Source: Madurella fahalii (taxonomy: Eukaryota; Ascomycota; Sordariomycetes; Sordariales). From it: DNA of 64,000 bases. Shown in pieces: positions 45,864-58,545 of this stretch (position 1 is its first letter; each line of letters begins with the position of its first letter). A program made the translations under genes and the position numbers. The DNA lies in the NCBI GenBank assembly GCA_029876055.1, contig CM056880.1:2046001-2110000 (forward strand), in the 5' to 3' direction. The notes below the pieces were generated by a model. That model saw only the letters and a list, made by a program, of their open reading frames with translations. It did no database searches and was not told the DNA's origin.

Positions 45864-47528
45864 CTATGCTATCCTAATCCTCGCGACAAGAACCCCCGCG
45901 ACCGCGTAACAGACAGCGCTGACCCCGTACGGCATGCCCAGCGCCATCCCGCCCACCCCCAGCCCAAGAACCCACAAAGTCGGCATCAGCATGGCCCCCA
46001 ACAGCGTCCCGACCGTCCGGACCAACATGACGACCGAAAACAGATGGGTGCCCGGCCCGGGGGCCTCCTCGCCGTCCCGATGCAACGCCATGCTCGGCGA
46101 CCTGAGCAGCGAGTACGTGAACATGGGCAGTGCGATGCCGAGGGCGTAGAGCAGCAGGCTGAGCACCAACACCCATATCGTCGGGGACAGCGCGATGGCC
46201 GCGGCCCCCAGGACGGAGAAGACGAGGCAGACGCGAGCGTGCGTGATATTGTCCCGGTCGGCCGCCATCTCCCGCGTGTCGTGGGTTTGCGGGGGCGGAG
46301 GGGCGCGGGCGCGGGACTGCCGCCAGCGCAAGACCCGCGGGATGACGACTGATAGGAGGAAAAAGTTGAAGACGGCTTTGACGGAGAGGAGGTAGCCGAC
46401 GGAGGAGAACTTCCAGCGGTAGCGCTTCGATATGTACAGCGTCAGTAGCTTGGTGTCGGAGCTCGCGAGGGAGGCGAGGAAGAAACAGGCGAGCAGGAGG
46501 ACCAAGTTGCGGGAGGGGTTGCTAAGGAGTGCGAGCATGGTGCGGAAGCGGCTGGCCGTGGTCGATCTGAGGCCAGCACGAGGTCTATGGCCGGTGGAGG
46601 ATGGGAGGAGCGGCGCGTCATCGGCGTCTTCTCCGTCTCCGGATGCCGGCTTGCGGTGCGCAGTCAGAGCGAGAGTCGAGATGACCGGGACCGCGAGTAG
46701 CAGCGTGATGATGCCGAGCCAGAGAGGGAGCCAGAGCAGCGTGCTCATGGTTGCGGAGGTAAGTGCTGGCCCGAGTTGTAGCGAGAAGATGGAGGATACG
46801 GCATTCACGTAGCCGAAGAATGTTGCTCTAATGTGGTGTCAGGGACGTTGGGAGGCCAACCAGGGAGAGGAACCATGCAGCCCGCTTACCGAAGGACGTG
46901 GTCGTCTGTGAGCTCGGCGACAAGAGCATACACGATCGAGTTGAAGACACAGTCCCCTCCAAGAAATGAGAGCGATGGAGCCACCAGAATGGCATCAACC
47001 GGAAGTGCCTGGTGGAAGTAGCCCACCACAAAGGTCCAGCCGAGCAAGAAGACGCGGGGGATGAGGTTGAGACACAGCACGAATCGATGCCCATAGTGGT
47101 CCGCCAGGGAGACAAGCGGTATCGTCATGAGAAAGTCTAAGAGGTCTCAGCATCCGGCACACGCAGAGGGACATAGCCAAGACTTGGTGAGTCTTCGTAC
47201 CACCAGCAACCCACAACGTCTCCATGACTCCCTGGATGCGGCCGAGCCGTTGTTGCACATCATCCACTTTGCACAGCTCTTCTGGAACGCTCCCGTCAGG
47301 ACGCAGGGCTGATGGGTCGTGGGCCTGATAGTGATCGCGGCACAATCGACCCTCGACCACGCGGCTCACTGGGAGCTGGTAAAGGCTCCATGCAAGATTG
47401 ACGAGAGCGACAAGCAGCAGGAGTGGCCGGATTGCGCGGCGCGGTGCTAAAGGCGGGGATCGCTTGCGCCAAGGACGCGGAGAGCGGTGCGTGCCGTCAT
47501 CCCCAGAGGCCGCATCGTCATCTGCCAT
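45864..47528 (-). CDS. MFS transporter, SLC46-like pattern
   Basis: Three exons, 47528-47201, 47136-46890 and 46827-45864, encode 512 aa. Twelve helices can be traced. After helix 1 comes RLCRDHY and a Cys-containing loop, then VQQRLGRIQGVMETLWVAGD leading into helix 2 and the MFS A-motif-like SLADHYGHRF. This arrangement is common in a fungal MFS group related to proton-coupled folate/SLC46-type carriers. The central loop is long and charged (about residues 240-280). The substrate is unknown. The start at 47528 gives a short polar N-terminus; the upstream in-frame codon at 47558 is TTG. Confidence 0.85.
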
Positions 47529-47909
47529 CGCCGTTGGTCCCGGGAGGTGATTGATCAAGCCACCAAGCGGTGGCTCCGCATCTGCGGCGGTGGGAGTGGG
47601 ACGGCGGCGGGAGGAGGATGGTCAGCCCCTTTGTCGGGTCTAACAGGGGTCCCACGATGCCTCAGCGGGATTGCGGCGCGGAGCCCCACCACGCCCCACC
47701 GATCCGCTCGTGCCGCCCGCCCAAGTCAAAAGTGCCGGCATCGCGGGGCAACACAGGCCCTGCTCCGTTTGCTGTCAAATCGAGGCGCAGTCTGGTATAA
47801 GGTACTGGGCTATACAGTACGGGTAGGTTCAAGCAAACTTCGTTTGTTCATCTTCGTTAAAGTAAACAGAGCTCGGGAATCGACTAATCAACAACGGGGC
47901 CATGCGCCT
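47529..47909. other. Intergenic
   Basis: A 381-base gap upstream of the MFS gene and downstream of the single-pass protein gene. Nothing recognised. Confidence 0.5.
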
Positions 47910-48895
47910 TCAATTGGTCGGGTGCTTCTCCTCCCCTGCTGCAACTCTGACTACATCCTGATTATCCAACTCGTACCTGTCATTGTTATTGGCCATCTCA
48001 ACGCGGTCCCACCGCCCATCCATCTCTCGCGGCAGGGTTGTCGCCGGCTGCGCCTCGGCCTTCTCAGTCAGCGGCGAGGGGACAGAGACCGGGACGATGC
48101 TGTCGGGGGGCATTGACGCCTCCGCCTCCAGCTTGGCCCGATCGGCGCGCGTCCGTCGGAAATACCAAAACGCCAGGCAGCCGGCGCCCACAAAGAGCAG
48201 CGTGCCCACTATCGCAACGACGATGCCGATGATGGCGTCTCTCGACAAGCCAGAGCCAGCGGGGGCCACCGTAGCACTGTCCGTAGGCGTAGGCCCTGGG
48301 TAATCCAACACCGACGATGATCAGTAACTGCCTCAAACAGAAAGGAGAAGAGAGGAGGGAAAGAAAAAGTAAGAAAGAGAGAGAGAGAGAGAGAGAGGCT
48401 CAGAGGAAACTCACCGGGCGCAGGACGGTGATCACACTCATACACCCCGTCGCACACGATCCCTTCCTCAGTGGTATACAGGGCCTCCCGGGCCCACTTC
48501 CAGCACCGGAAGCCGCCGTTGTCGGTGAAGCCGTTGTCGCCGGTGCCGGCGAAGCCGCCCTCGGCCACCTCCGGGCCCAGCACGGCGATGAACCGCACGC
48601 CCGTGGTGAAGACGGCCGACGTGTTGGCGTTGGCCCACTGCGCCGCCTGCCCCGGCGCCGTGAGCACCAGCGCCGTGTCCTGCGGCGCCGCCTGCGCATC
48701 CGGCTCCCCCGGGTAGTAGGCCATCTGCGACGACACCACCCCCGTCGCCGGGTCCACGCAGTCGGCCAGGATCACGTGCTCCTCAGGCGCGCGCCGCTGG
48801 TGACCCCCCGGGGCGAGCGGCCCCCGCGGGGCGCTGGCCGGCGAGGCGTGCGCAACGAGGGGGAGGACGACGGCGAGGAGGAAGAGGGTTGCCAT
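47910..48895 (-). CDS. Secreted-type single-pass membrane protein, hypothetical
   Basis: Two exons, 48895-48415 and 48295-47910, encode 288 aa. I chose the ATG at 48895 because it places a clean signal peptide (MATLFLLAVVLPLVAHA) at the N-terminus; another ATG at 48985 would add 30 residues before it. The ectodomain (about 18-175) has paired Cys residues, as in ILADCVDP, FRCWKWARE and IVCDGVYECDH, and ends in a Thr/Pro/Ser linker. A single helix (about 181-205) is followed by RRTRADR and a ~75-residue cytoplasmic tail. The layout is that of fungal wall-sensor-like type I proteins, but no WSC domain is present. The intron carries a GA/CT microsatellite. Function unknown. Confidence 0.78.
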
Positions 48896-49737
48896 GGTCA
48901 GGGCGGTGAAGGTGGTGGTGCGTGGACCGATGTTGAGCCTGCTGCGTCGGTGATTGAGGTTTGCATTGCACGGTAATGGGCCCATTGCGATCTGTTCCAG
49001 TTGTTGCTCGCGGGTTTCGTAGCGGGCCGGTCTAATGACTCGGATCCGGGAGCAAAAATTGTCGGGTCGCGACAGCGACGCTTCGACTTTGTTCGGTGGT
49101 GTGGAGTAAACGTTGCTCTAGAAGAAAATCAAAGTAGGCTTGGCTGGGATGGCAGGCACTTTCAGACGATTAAATGTAAGCCATGGTCCCATCGGTAAGC
49201 ACCGAAAAGCAGATCATATTCTTATTCCGCGGCACCCAACATTTTGTGGCGTCTGCCCTGGACCAGTGGCCGCGAAAAGCAGCCAATACTTTGTGCTTCA
49301 TGCGCTATGCAGACTTGGGATGTCGAGCAAAAATTGCTCTCGACTTGGCCAATTGGCAATACAGTTCACAAACGTGGCGCGTGGTAATGCTGACGCTCTA
49401 GATTCTTGGGGGGGGGGTGGGGGGTATCGAGTGCTGAATGAATTTAACAAAAACTTTGCTTCTGTCGGTCAGGTGAGTTCGTGGGATTTGCGCGAGGCTC
49501 GAGGGCTTCGACACGTGACGCGTTTTTCTGCCGGGGCTGATTTGGAAAAGCAATCACAAAAACACCTTATCATCTTCTCCTAAATTTCCGTCTCGGGAAA
49601 AAGACATGCAACGAAGTCTCAGTAAAAACGTTGCCTTATTTCTCCATCCGTCTGACCTTTTGCAACCTTAGCCTTTACGTCCCCAGACGGCATCCTTCCT
49701 TTACCTTACCGTCCTTACCTTACTCTACCAGTTGGCC
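48896..49737. promoter_or_regulatory. Divergent intergenic region
   Basis: About 840 bases between divergent start codons. A G-rich run lies at 49409-49425. The last 100 bases before 49738 are pyrimidine-rich, as is usual near fungal transcription starts. No gene supported. Confidence 0.45.
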
Positions 49738-50412
49738 ATGGCCGACATATTCACGCTTATCCAGAATGCTCCCGACCCAGTGATCCGCACTGTACTCGCC
49801 GGCCTCTGTTCCGACCGCGAAATCGGACATGAGGCATATAAGATGTTCGGCAAGATTGCGCGGGCATCGAGGACTGACATCAAACGCAAACTCCCTCCCG
49901 CCACGCTCTTCATCTGCCTGAATTGCAAGGAGGCATACAGCGAGGCCGAGAACGCGTCCGATGCCTGTTACTACCACAACGGTACCGCCTAATCCCCCCG
50001 TCTCCTGTTCCCCATGGTGACGATGCTAATTAATTTCCCCAACGCCGCAGGCAACCTTGAAATTGATTACGATAATGATGTGTGGGCGGATCACCCTGAC
50101 GAAGTGGAGATGGATACGCCCGACATGCGACAGGATTGTCCCGAGGGGTTCGTATGGGATTGCTGTGATGGGGCAGCTGATGCTCCCGGCTGCACTCGCA
50201 GCTGGCACCAGCAAGGCGGCGCCAAGAGGGCAAGGTTTGACCCCCAGCCTGCTGTCATCCACATCTCGAGTGACGGGGATGAGGATAGCTCGGGGGAGGA
50301 TGACGACGACACGGTGACGGACGAGAGTGAAGAGGGGGAAGAGGCAGAGGAGGAGGAGGAGGAGGAGGAGGACGGGAAGGAAGAAGCTGAAGATGATAGT
50401 CATTTACCCTAG
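49738..50412 (+). CDS. Small zinc-binding acidic protein, hypothetical
   Basis: Two exons, 49738-49981 and 50051-50412, encode 201 aa. The N-terminal ~55 residues are helical. A Cys/His cluster follows: Cys60-x2-Cys63, Cys77-x2-His80, then WADHPDE, WDCC and GC-x4-H. This spacing recalls CHORD-like or C2H2-type zinc modules but matches no standard one exactly. A basic AKRARFDP stretch, possibly a nuclear signal, precedes a C-terminal run of Asp and Glu. The intron splits the zinc module right after the first His. A nuclear or chaperone-related role is possible; I do not recognise the family by name. Confidence 0.75.
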
Positions 50413-53400
50413 GCAACCGATTGAGGGCCATGATAAGGAGAACGAGAACTCAAGACGAGGTCGATTGAGACATATTCGCTCGTGTGTAACCGACATGGTT
50501 ACTGACCCATATCTTTACCAGTACTGTTTTGTAATACTAACCGGTCTGCTTCAAGTTCCTGCATTTACAGTGTTTGCTTCCCCACAACCTTGATCGCGAA
50601 AAGTATGTGTCTCGTCAGGCGCCAGCAGCCGCTGCGCGGTGCTTCTTTAGTACCGTCAGGCGCGTTACGCATGCAACTGCCGAGTGATGGGTCAGGAATC
50701 TCTGCAAGGCTCCATCAACTCCGGATTATGTTGTCTCGGTCGCTGTCACACATGTTGATTTGCATGATGGGGTCGCCATGACCCGCGTTGTAGCCGCCAT
50801 CCGGCGTGCCGCCGCTTCCGGTGTTTTTGCCAACATCTGTCATGGGGCCGTTAGCAAACTATATGAATCGTGTTGCATAGTCAACGCAAACATGCCAGAG
50901 ATAGCCTCCTCCGGTAGGGCCTTTCTCGCAGTGTGGGCCTTCTCAATCACGGCTATCTTGGCGTTGTCCGTCGTCTTGTCAGGTTGACTATAGCCGCAAC
51001 CCTTTGTGGTGCTCGACTCTGCTAAGACAACATGGGCAAATGAAGCGATAGTGATGTATATTGTTAACGGCTATGTGGATGAGTCAAAGCACTTCAGTGT
51101 TACAGATTGGAATGTAGAGAATAGAGAGCGAAAGAACGGCCGAGGGATCCAGCAGACGAAGGGTATCTGTCATTGCCCAGACCGGATAGCCCAGCACTGG
51201 CAATTACGAGATGCTGGTGACATCATGGCGCCCAGCCAAGCATCACCAAGCATCAGCATGACCTACTTAGGCCTTTAGGTACCCAGCTAGGCGTCATTTT
51301 GTTACTAGTAGAGGCGCCGTTGATAGTGCTGGGCGATACAGTGAGGGTATGGCAACATCATGACCGAGATACTTCTTGCCCCGGCTAGGAAGTGATGTTC
51401 TGTATACGGAAGGAGGAGAGTACTGCAGGAATCGAAAAATAAACATAACGGACATTATACTAATTATCTCGCGAGCCGTCTGACCGCTATCGCGTAGTGA
51501 TGAGCCCATGAGGCCCATGATTGGCGATAATACGCAGAGCCGTTGGGTTGTCGTCGGGTGAGGCGACGGGGGCGCCCTCATAGAAAGGTCACGCCCATAG
51601 TGGCACTTGCTAGTAATCCGTACCTAGGTACGTGAGGGAGGCAAGTACTCCCATCCTTTCGCTTGCAGTTGCACCTCCAAGACCTGTGCTGGATGGGGAT
51701 TAAAGTATAAGGTAGGTAATCATGCATCAGCAAATGCCGTAACCGGGTTGGCGTTGACTCATTGCATCATATACTGTCGGGGGTTGGCAGTATTTTAGGG
51801 ATGCCATCCGCCCGAGCGACTACTACAAGCATGCATCTTTTCCAACATCGAGATATCCGGGCATTACAATTTAATCATGATCAATCAGCAATCGAACAAT
51901 CTAATTCTGCGTTGGACGTAATATGCCCCTGCCTTCCCCTTCCTTTCTCCAGGGAAGCATCGCACTGTTCTACGACCAAGAATCCGTCGAGTACGAGTGT
52001 AAAGCAGTTGGAACATGTTGTTTATAATGAAGGCAAACATTTTCGTACAAGGGATCCTGCGTCCCCATTTAACAGCTGAGTGGTCCTTGGCAAGGATGAT
52101 TTGGAATGACAGAGGTCAACCAAAGCTGTAATATCATGCAACTCACAGCGGTATTTCCATCATCGGCTCCGCAGGCGGCAACGTACGCAAATGAAAAGGA
52201 AGCAACACCGACAAACCCATTTCCATCATGCGCAACATGCGCAACATGCGCGAGGATGGTTAGTCTTACGAGGTCTGACCAGCCTGGACGTCTCGGGTTT
52301 CAGTCATGAGTATTTAGGCGACTGAGTGGTGTCTCGGGCTCTGCCCTAACTCTCAGACTCCTCAATTTTGTCAGGAAGATTCATAGAGCGTTTGCTCTAG
52401 GGTCCTGAAAGACACCTCCAAGTCTTGTCGGGCGGAATGTGGGGTTGGACAGCAGTAGGTGTTTACCGGAACAGGCCACCCATGGGAAGGAACCAGGACC
52501 CTGAACCTACCCTACCGATCCGAGTTCGGGCCAATGAGACGCACTTGACTGGCCTGCCAGAACCCAGGACGGAGGTTTCAACCACTCTTCGGAAGGTGGG
52601 CAATGGGAGGCCTGAGCTTTTCATGATCCGTGCCCGACGCCGGCATCCGATGCTACGACGCTTATCGCTGTTTCCATCTCCAATGACCGAGCAGCCAGCC
52701 ACCGACAGCCGCTAGTAGTTTTTTCGCTCTCGGCGGGAGCGGGCAAGCGAAGCGCCGTACCGGTAGCATTAGGGCAGATACACGAGAAGCTGCAGGCTGG
52801 GCTGGAGCGAAATGGGTTTGAACTAATGTCGTGAAGTCGTATGCTCCAACGCAACGGGGGGCGCGCGCCCCAACCAGCAGCGTTGCGTTTCCGGCCATCC
52901 GCCCGAAGTCGAGTGCTCGGCCCGCCGCCGCCCGCTGAGCAAACATCTTCCGTCTAATGCTTGGCAACTGCACTTTACCTCGTCCGGTGGCTAAGCATTG
53001 GGTGGCCAGGATGCACCGCTTGTGATTGGCCTGCCCTTGCTGTCGCATTGAGGGCCCGGCCGTCGAGGGGCGAACCCACACGCGATTGATCGTCGATCCG
53101 GGGGTGGGGAATTCCAGGAGACGAGGGCATTGTGAGACGACACGTCCGAGCTCTGACAAGGCACGGCTTGCCCCGTGCAGCGGTGCTTGACCTCGTTCGG
53201 CAGCCCCCCCCCAAGAAGCACGAATTTGCGCGGGGCTCGACGACTGAAATCGCTCTTGCGCTGGCCCATGCCACCCTCCCCCGACGCTCCGTCCATCTGG
53301 ACCCTGTTGGCCTGGGCAGCGGCATCGCGGCACTTATACCCACGCGCCCGAAAGTGGCATGGCTCCAGACAAGCACAACCCCCGGCTCCCGTCTCCCGAC

Positions 53401-53759
53401 GCATTTCAGTCGATGGCACGGCCGTTTCCCTCGCATGGGATGTATGGTGCGGATCGCCCGGTTCCTGCAGCGGGATCAACGTCACTCGTCTCGTTTTCTT
53501 TGCACTCTCGGCTTTTATTCCTCCACGAGCCGTGACTAAGTCCGGGGAACCCATGGTTCGACGCCCGCATTCAATATCTCGGCAGCCGTCCCGTCTCGTC
53601 TCGCCCCGGGTCCAGGTTTCTCTATTGAGCTCTCAGCCCTGCAAAGCCCTCTCCACCACCAATGATATTGCCGCCGAGAGAAAACACCGTCGGGTTGTTG
53701 CCGTCGTCGTCCAAGAAGAAGAAGGCTGAAGTCTGCTGGCGAGTCCGCGCCCGCTTCTC
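50413..53759. other. Gene desert with MITE copy E
   Basis: About 3.3 kb. Only the MITE at 51149-51389 is identifiable. The GC-rich part at 52400-53750 has overlapping open frames on both strands (longest 223 codons) with no ATG-anchored domain, so I treat them as chance frames upstream of the receptor gene. Confidence 0.55.
51149..51389 (-). mobile_element. MITE copy E
   Basis: Reverse orientation. It carries the shared blocks GGGTATCTGTCATTGCCCAG and AGCCCAGCACTGGCAATTAC and ends near GCCCCGGCTAGG. The TA flanks are not preserved. A ~10-bp internal repetition (AGCATCACCAAGCATCAGCA) is unique to this copy. Confidence 0.75.
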
Positions 53760-55386
53760 ATGTCGGGCCTCAACATCTCAACAGACGGATCGCCCATATC
53801 CAACTCGTCGTCATCCTCCCTCGGCGCGCCGCCGTCTCGGCAAAATGGAACAGATTATCAAAACAATACAGCTGATGCTACGGCCGCGGACACGGCGGAC
53901 ACGGTGTTGAGCTTGTCTCCAACCATAGACGTCGGTCCCCAGATCAACTTTACCATTTGGCTCTTGACAGCGCTATCAGCCGCATTCCTTGCTCTGCGCG
54001 TGTATTGCAAGTTCTTACGACATCGTGGGTTATGGTGGGACGACCATGTGTTGATAGCTTCATGGGTGAGTCGCAGTTTGCCCACCAACGGCCGTTGATT
54101 CTGCCAAAAAAAAAAAAAAGAAAAAAAAAAAAAAAGACGCTCTTCAGCCAAGACCATTTTTGCCTAACTTCTCCGTAGCTCTCTCTTGTTGCATCCTCTG
54201 CCTTCGTTTCCCAGTCTATAAACTTGGGGTTTGGGCGGCCCCTGTCCCAATTCAACTTTGACGACCTCGAGATCTTCCTTCTCTTTTCTAATTTGGCCGG
54301 AACCTTCTCTATTCTAGCGGCACTGTGGAGCAAAACGTCGTTCGCCATCACCGTCCTGCGAATTTCCTCGGGCTGGGTCAAAGTGCTTGTTTGGTTCATC
54401 ATTCTCACCGTGAACGGCTCGCTTGGCGTTGCCATCGCCATTACGTGGGGACAATGCACGCCTATTGAAAAGATATGGCGCCCGAGCCTGGAAGGCGAAT
54501 GTTGGCCGAAGGGGACCCAGATTCAATATAACATCTTTACTGCCAGTAAGTCTCGTGCGCCAACACGTTTGGGACGACGTGTCACTGATGACGATTGGAC
54601 AGTCTATTCAGGGGCCATGGACATTGTCCTGGCGGTTCTGCCATGGAAAATCATCTGGACCCTGACCATGAACAAGAAGGAGAAATTCGGGGTCCTGGTA
54701 GCAATGAGCATGGGGGTTTTGTAAGGATTCTTGCCCTGACAAGTCACAACAAACTTGAGCCCGTGCCATCTAACCATCTTTTCACCTCGTACTTTAAATT
54801 TAGCGCGGGCGTCACCTCAATCATCAAGATCACGCAACTGCCGTCCATCTCCAACGACACCTTCACGGAATCCACGACCGAGCTCGTCATCCTCGCCGCC
54901 GCCGAAGGCGCCATCACCATCATAGCCGCTTCCATCCCCATCCTCCGAGCCCTGCTCCGCGGCTCCCAGCCGCCCGCGGGCCCAGCGCAGTTCTACCACA
55001 TGGACATCAGCCTGTACACGGGCGACGAAAACTCGCGGGGCACCGGCCGCAGCAGCACCGTCATCAGCAGCTCCGGCCACCGGCACTCGCGCAGCCACAG
55101 CCGCAGCATCCGGAGCGCGTCGCCCTGGAGCAAGGAGATGCAGCCCATCGGCTCGTTCCGCGGGCTCAGCCGCCTGAGCCGGTTCAGCGGGTTCAGCCTG
55201 GCGTTCCGGAGCAGCACAAGCGGGTTGTCGACGGCGGGGAGGTCGGCGCGTGAGAGCTCGGCGAGCCTCGATTCCCCGCCGCCGGGGAAGATCATACAGA
55301 CCGAGGAAGTGGTGGTGGAGTACGAGACGACGGCGGGGCGGAATACGACCTATGACGAGTGGCCTGCCATTGGAAGGGCGGTTTGA
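53760..55386 (+). CDS. Pth11-like / fungal rhodopsin-domain membrane receptor
   Basis: Four exons, 53760-54065, 54179-54545, 54603-54720 and 54804-55386, encode 457 aa. A ~60-residue extracellular N-terminus with several NxS/T sites leads into seven predicted helices. RVYCKFLRHRGLWWDDHVL after helix 1 and NIFTAIYSGAMDIVLAVLPW around helices 5-6 are hallmarks of the fungal rhodopsin-domain family that includes Pth11-type receptors. No CFEM domain is present. The cytoplasmic tail (about 140 residues) is Ser/Arg-rich with repeated RHSRSHSRS-type motifs, suitable for phosphorylation. The first intron has an adenine-rich run. Such proteins sense surface or nutrient cues; the ligand is unknown. Confidence 0.88.
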
Positions 55387-56830
55387 AGAAATATAGTAGC
55401 TAGTCATGCGATGTGCTTTGGTCCGGGGCGCTAGGGGTTTAGGTGTATGGGGTTTATCGGCAGTTGATGAGGATTTTGAAGGGAAAGCATCAAAGGGACG
55501 AACGTGAACAGTCATTACCTTGGGATACCCGGCGCTATTACTTTTTGGATCTGGCTATTCATGATTTTTTTTCTTGCATTTGATGGGGACCGGCTTGGGA
55601 TATGGTATTTGGAATCTACTTAGTTCCGGGGAGCAATTGTATGACATCTTCGTGTAGGGCTCTGTGTAGGAATAGCGTTCCATAATGATTAACATGGTAT
55701 TCTCGCTCTGAAGAGGTCCTGTGTGCTGATCGGTTTCTATGCACGTGCTACCGAAATCGCAATTCAACTTCGTTGGGGTAGAGAGAACAGAGAATTGTGT
55801 ATTCATCCCCGGATTTCTGGCTCTCTTTTCTCCCCATCCGCCGGTTTCCATCCGGTATATTGTTCTTACCTCACTTCAAAGAGATAATCTTTACAAGGAT
55901 AGGATGAGAAGCACTTTCCTGCTATGATCCTGAGTTGCCAGGGCAACTCTTCTTGTCGGTGATCTAGTGCAGTCGGGCTAACAACTAGTACCTAGCCGGG
56001 GCAGGGGGGTCTTAGTCATAGTGTTGTCATGCTCTGACTATATCGCTCAGCGCTAGCAAAAGCACCTCTACTAGTAACGTAATGACACCTAGCTGGGTAC
56101 TATAATGGTCTAAGTACGTGATACTGATACCTGGCTAGGCGCCATAATGTCACCAGCATTTCGTGCTTGTCAGCCCTGGGATATACGGTCTGGGCAATGA
56201 TAGATACCCCCCATTCTCCTGCTAGGTAACCATCCGTAGTGCGTGCCCTTACCCTGCAATCCTACGACTTGTTTGTCCCCAACCACAGAAGAAGAAGCGA
56301 CCGCCCTCCAATGTTTGATCGCTTCTGGCTTCTCGTGACTCCCACGTTTCTGCGCTTTTGACTTTTTGCGTCACATCCTGGTGATCGCTAGACTTCTCAA
56401 AATCAATTTCCTGATTTTCAATCAGCTGCGATCAAGCTTATGCTATTTTAGCCCTTGGGAGCGACCGGAAAGTTCATGATTTGCTTGGCATATCTGGTAG
56501 GTCCAGATGCTCAGCACTGAGAAAATAAGAGCAAAGTTTGTGTTTTTGTTCTCGCTGATGAGAGTGAAGCGACAGAGCGCTCAGCCAAGAGTTTACACGC
56601 CTATTAGAGTCTCCCATCTCCACGGACTGGCTGGCTCGGGAGCTGAAAACAGCAACTGCATAAGGTATGCAATGGAGCACGATAATTCAGGTTGTGTACA
56701 CATAATTAGTACATTCCCAAGACTCTTTCGGAGTAAAATAACCACCGGTAGAATACAGGGCCCAAGACGATCAATGTGCACCTTTTCATGACCTTCGGGA
56801 TGCAAGAAGAATTCCCCCAAGAGCTTGACC
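55387..56830. other. Intergenic with MITE copy F
   Basis: 3' regions of the receptor and P450 genes plus the MITE at 55991-56226. No gene supported. Confidence 0.55.
55991..56226 (+). mobile_element. MITE copy F
   Basis: A 236-bp element with TA on both sides. Left end CCTAGCCGGGGCAGGGGGGT, identical to copy C; right end CTCCTGCTAGG. Inner sequence shows mostly T/A-directed changes against copy C. Same orientation as copy C. Confidence 0.85.
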
Positions 56831-58545
56831 TCACTCTGTCGCCTCCCCGTGAATATCTTCCGCAGATAGTTCAAGATCCTTATCATAGCCGGAGAACGTA
56901 ACCTTCCACTGCCTATCGTCCCTCGGCCGGAGCTCAACCTCGATATCGGAATCAGGCGTCGGCATCGCCGCCACCAAGGGCGTGTTGCTGATCGACGGCT
57001 TCGCCCACCCGCCGCGCACGGGCCGCACATCGAAGCGCAGGACCATCAAGGCCGAGAACAGCAGGATCTCGGTCGTGGCAAAGTGCCGTCCGGGGCAGAG
57101 CGTCGTGCCGCCGCCGAACCCGCGCCAGGCGATCGGGTTGTGCCGCTTCCCGCCGCCGCCCTGCCCGCCACGCAGGAACCGCTTGTGGTCAAACTCGTGC
57201 ACCGTCTCGCCCCACAGCTGGGGGTCGCTGTGCTGCACGTGCGCGGGGATCATGACGGTGCTGCCCTTTTTGAGGAGGTACCGGCCGTCGAGGAGGTGGT
57301 CCTCGAGCGCGAAGCGCGTCGACACGCCGATGCTGTTGACGCGGAACACCTCCTGGAAGGTCGAGAGGAGGATGGGGCAGGATCCCTTGACGAAGGCTAG
57401 GTCGATGGTTTGCGTCCCGTCGGGCGCGGTTGTGACGCCCTTTGATACCTCATCCCGGATGTCTTGGAGGACGGCAGGGTCTGAGTAGATGTGGTAGATC
57501 ATCCAAAAGGTTGAGGGGAGGGTATTGGAGAGAACCGCTGTGCCACCGCCCACTTCGATACGCGCGGTTTGCATGAGCGGGATTTCGAAGTCTTCGTTGA
57601 TCTCGGTGCGGGCTTGGACGAGTTTGGATCCCTGTTTGTAGCCCTCCGCAGCAAAGTATCGTTCCCAGACCTTGACCATGAATTCCCGGGCTTGGTAGGC
57701 TTCTTTGGCGAAGATCGGAGGAAACATCTTGAGAGCGAACATGATGATCTTGGGCTCGAATTTGCTATGACGGTCAGTTCTCATGGAAAATAGCCTTTTT
57801 TTCTCTCTTCCTTTCTTTTCTCTTGGGCAGTACTTACAACCAAGCCTCTTCCATATTTGGATCGCGGTAGGGGTTATGTGGGCCATAGACACTGTCCGTG
57901 GTGGCGAGCATGAGTTCGTGGCGGATCCACGTGAACAACTTGACCTTTGGGCTACCCTTGGAGTTCTTGGCATGCTGATCTAGGGCCTCAGCGAGGACCT
58001 CGACGGCTTTCTTATTCATGGCATCCAGATGCGGCCCCGCATGGACGGCTGGATGTATATACTTCGGAAAGGACATCAAGTAACCCTCGTCGCGGGAGAC
58101 ATCACGCGCGATGATTTCCTGCACGGGTTTGCTGACGCCAATGACATCTTGGGCAATGCTTGCTTCTAAGGCGTTAAAGGAGAGGACACAAAACTGGCGC
58201 TGGACGACTGGAATGAGAGACGTTGAGTTGACGACGTAGATTCTATTTCCCGGCATGCGCAGTGTGTAGATAGGGAGGCGGTATTTGTCTCTGGTAATTA
58301 TGTCAGTTTGGTACAAATCAATGACAAGTCAAATAAAGTGGCTAATCATTGTGTAACAGTCGGTACCTCATCTCGCTGTAGAACTTGGACTTCTTGTTCA
58401 TCATGGCCAAGATGGGCGATAGGAACGGGATGCCATTCTCAATAGCCTGCGGCTCCCTTGGGTCTTGCGTCAACGAAAGCAGAGCTCGAAGAAATATATA
58501 TACAGCGACAAGCGACGCGCCGGCGACGGCAAGTGTAGAGGCCAT
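56831..58545 (-). CDS. Cytochrome P450, CYP7/CYP8-like
   Basis: Three exons, 58545-58367, 58290-57838 and 57764-56831, encode 521 aa. An N-terminal membrane anchor (LAVAGASLVAVYIFLRALL) places it on the ER facing the cytosol. The heme loop FGGGTTLCPGRHF has its Cys ligand at 434; the K-helix ExxR is EVFR (349-352). The I-helix has GGGTAVLSNTLPSTFW instead of the usual AGxDT, as seen in the CYP7/CYP8 group (cholesterol 7-alpha-hydroxylase and prostacyclin-synthase relatives), where the distal Thr is replaced. Fungal members may oxidise or isomerise sterol or fatty-acid-like substrates; the real substrate is unknown. It lies near an alpha/beta hydrolase and a GMC oxidoreductase. Confidence 0.9.

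Noticed and set aside
52662..53554. Overlapping 150-220 codon frames on both strands
   Set aside because: No frame has domain, signal peptide or splice logic, and both strands are equally open in GC-rich DNA.
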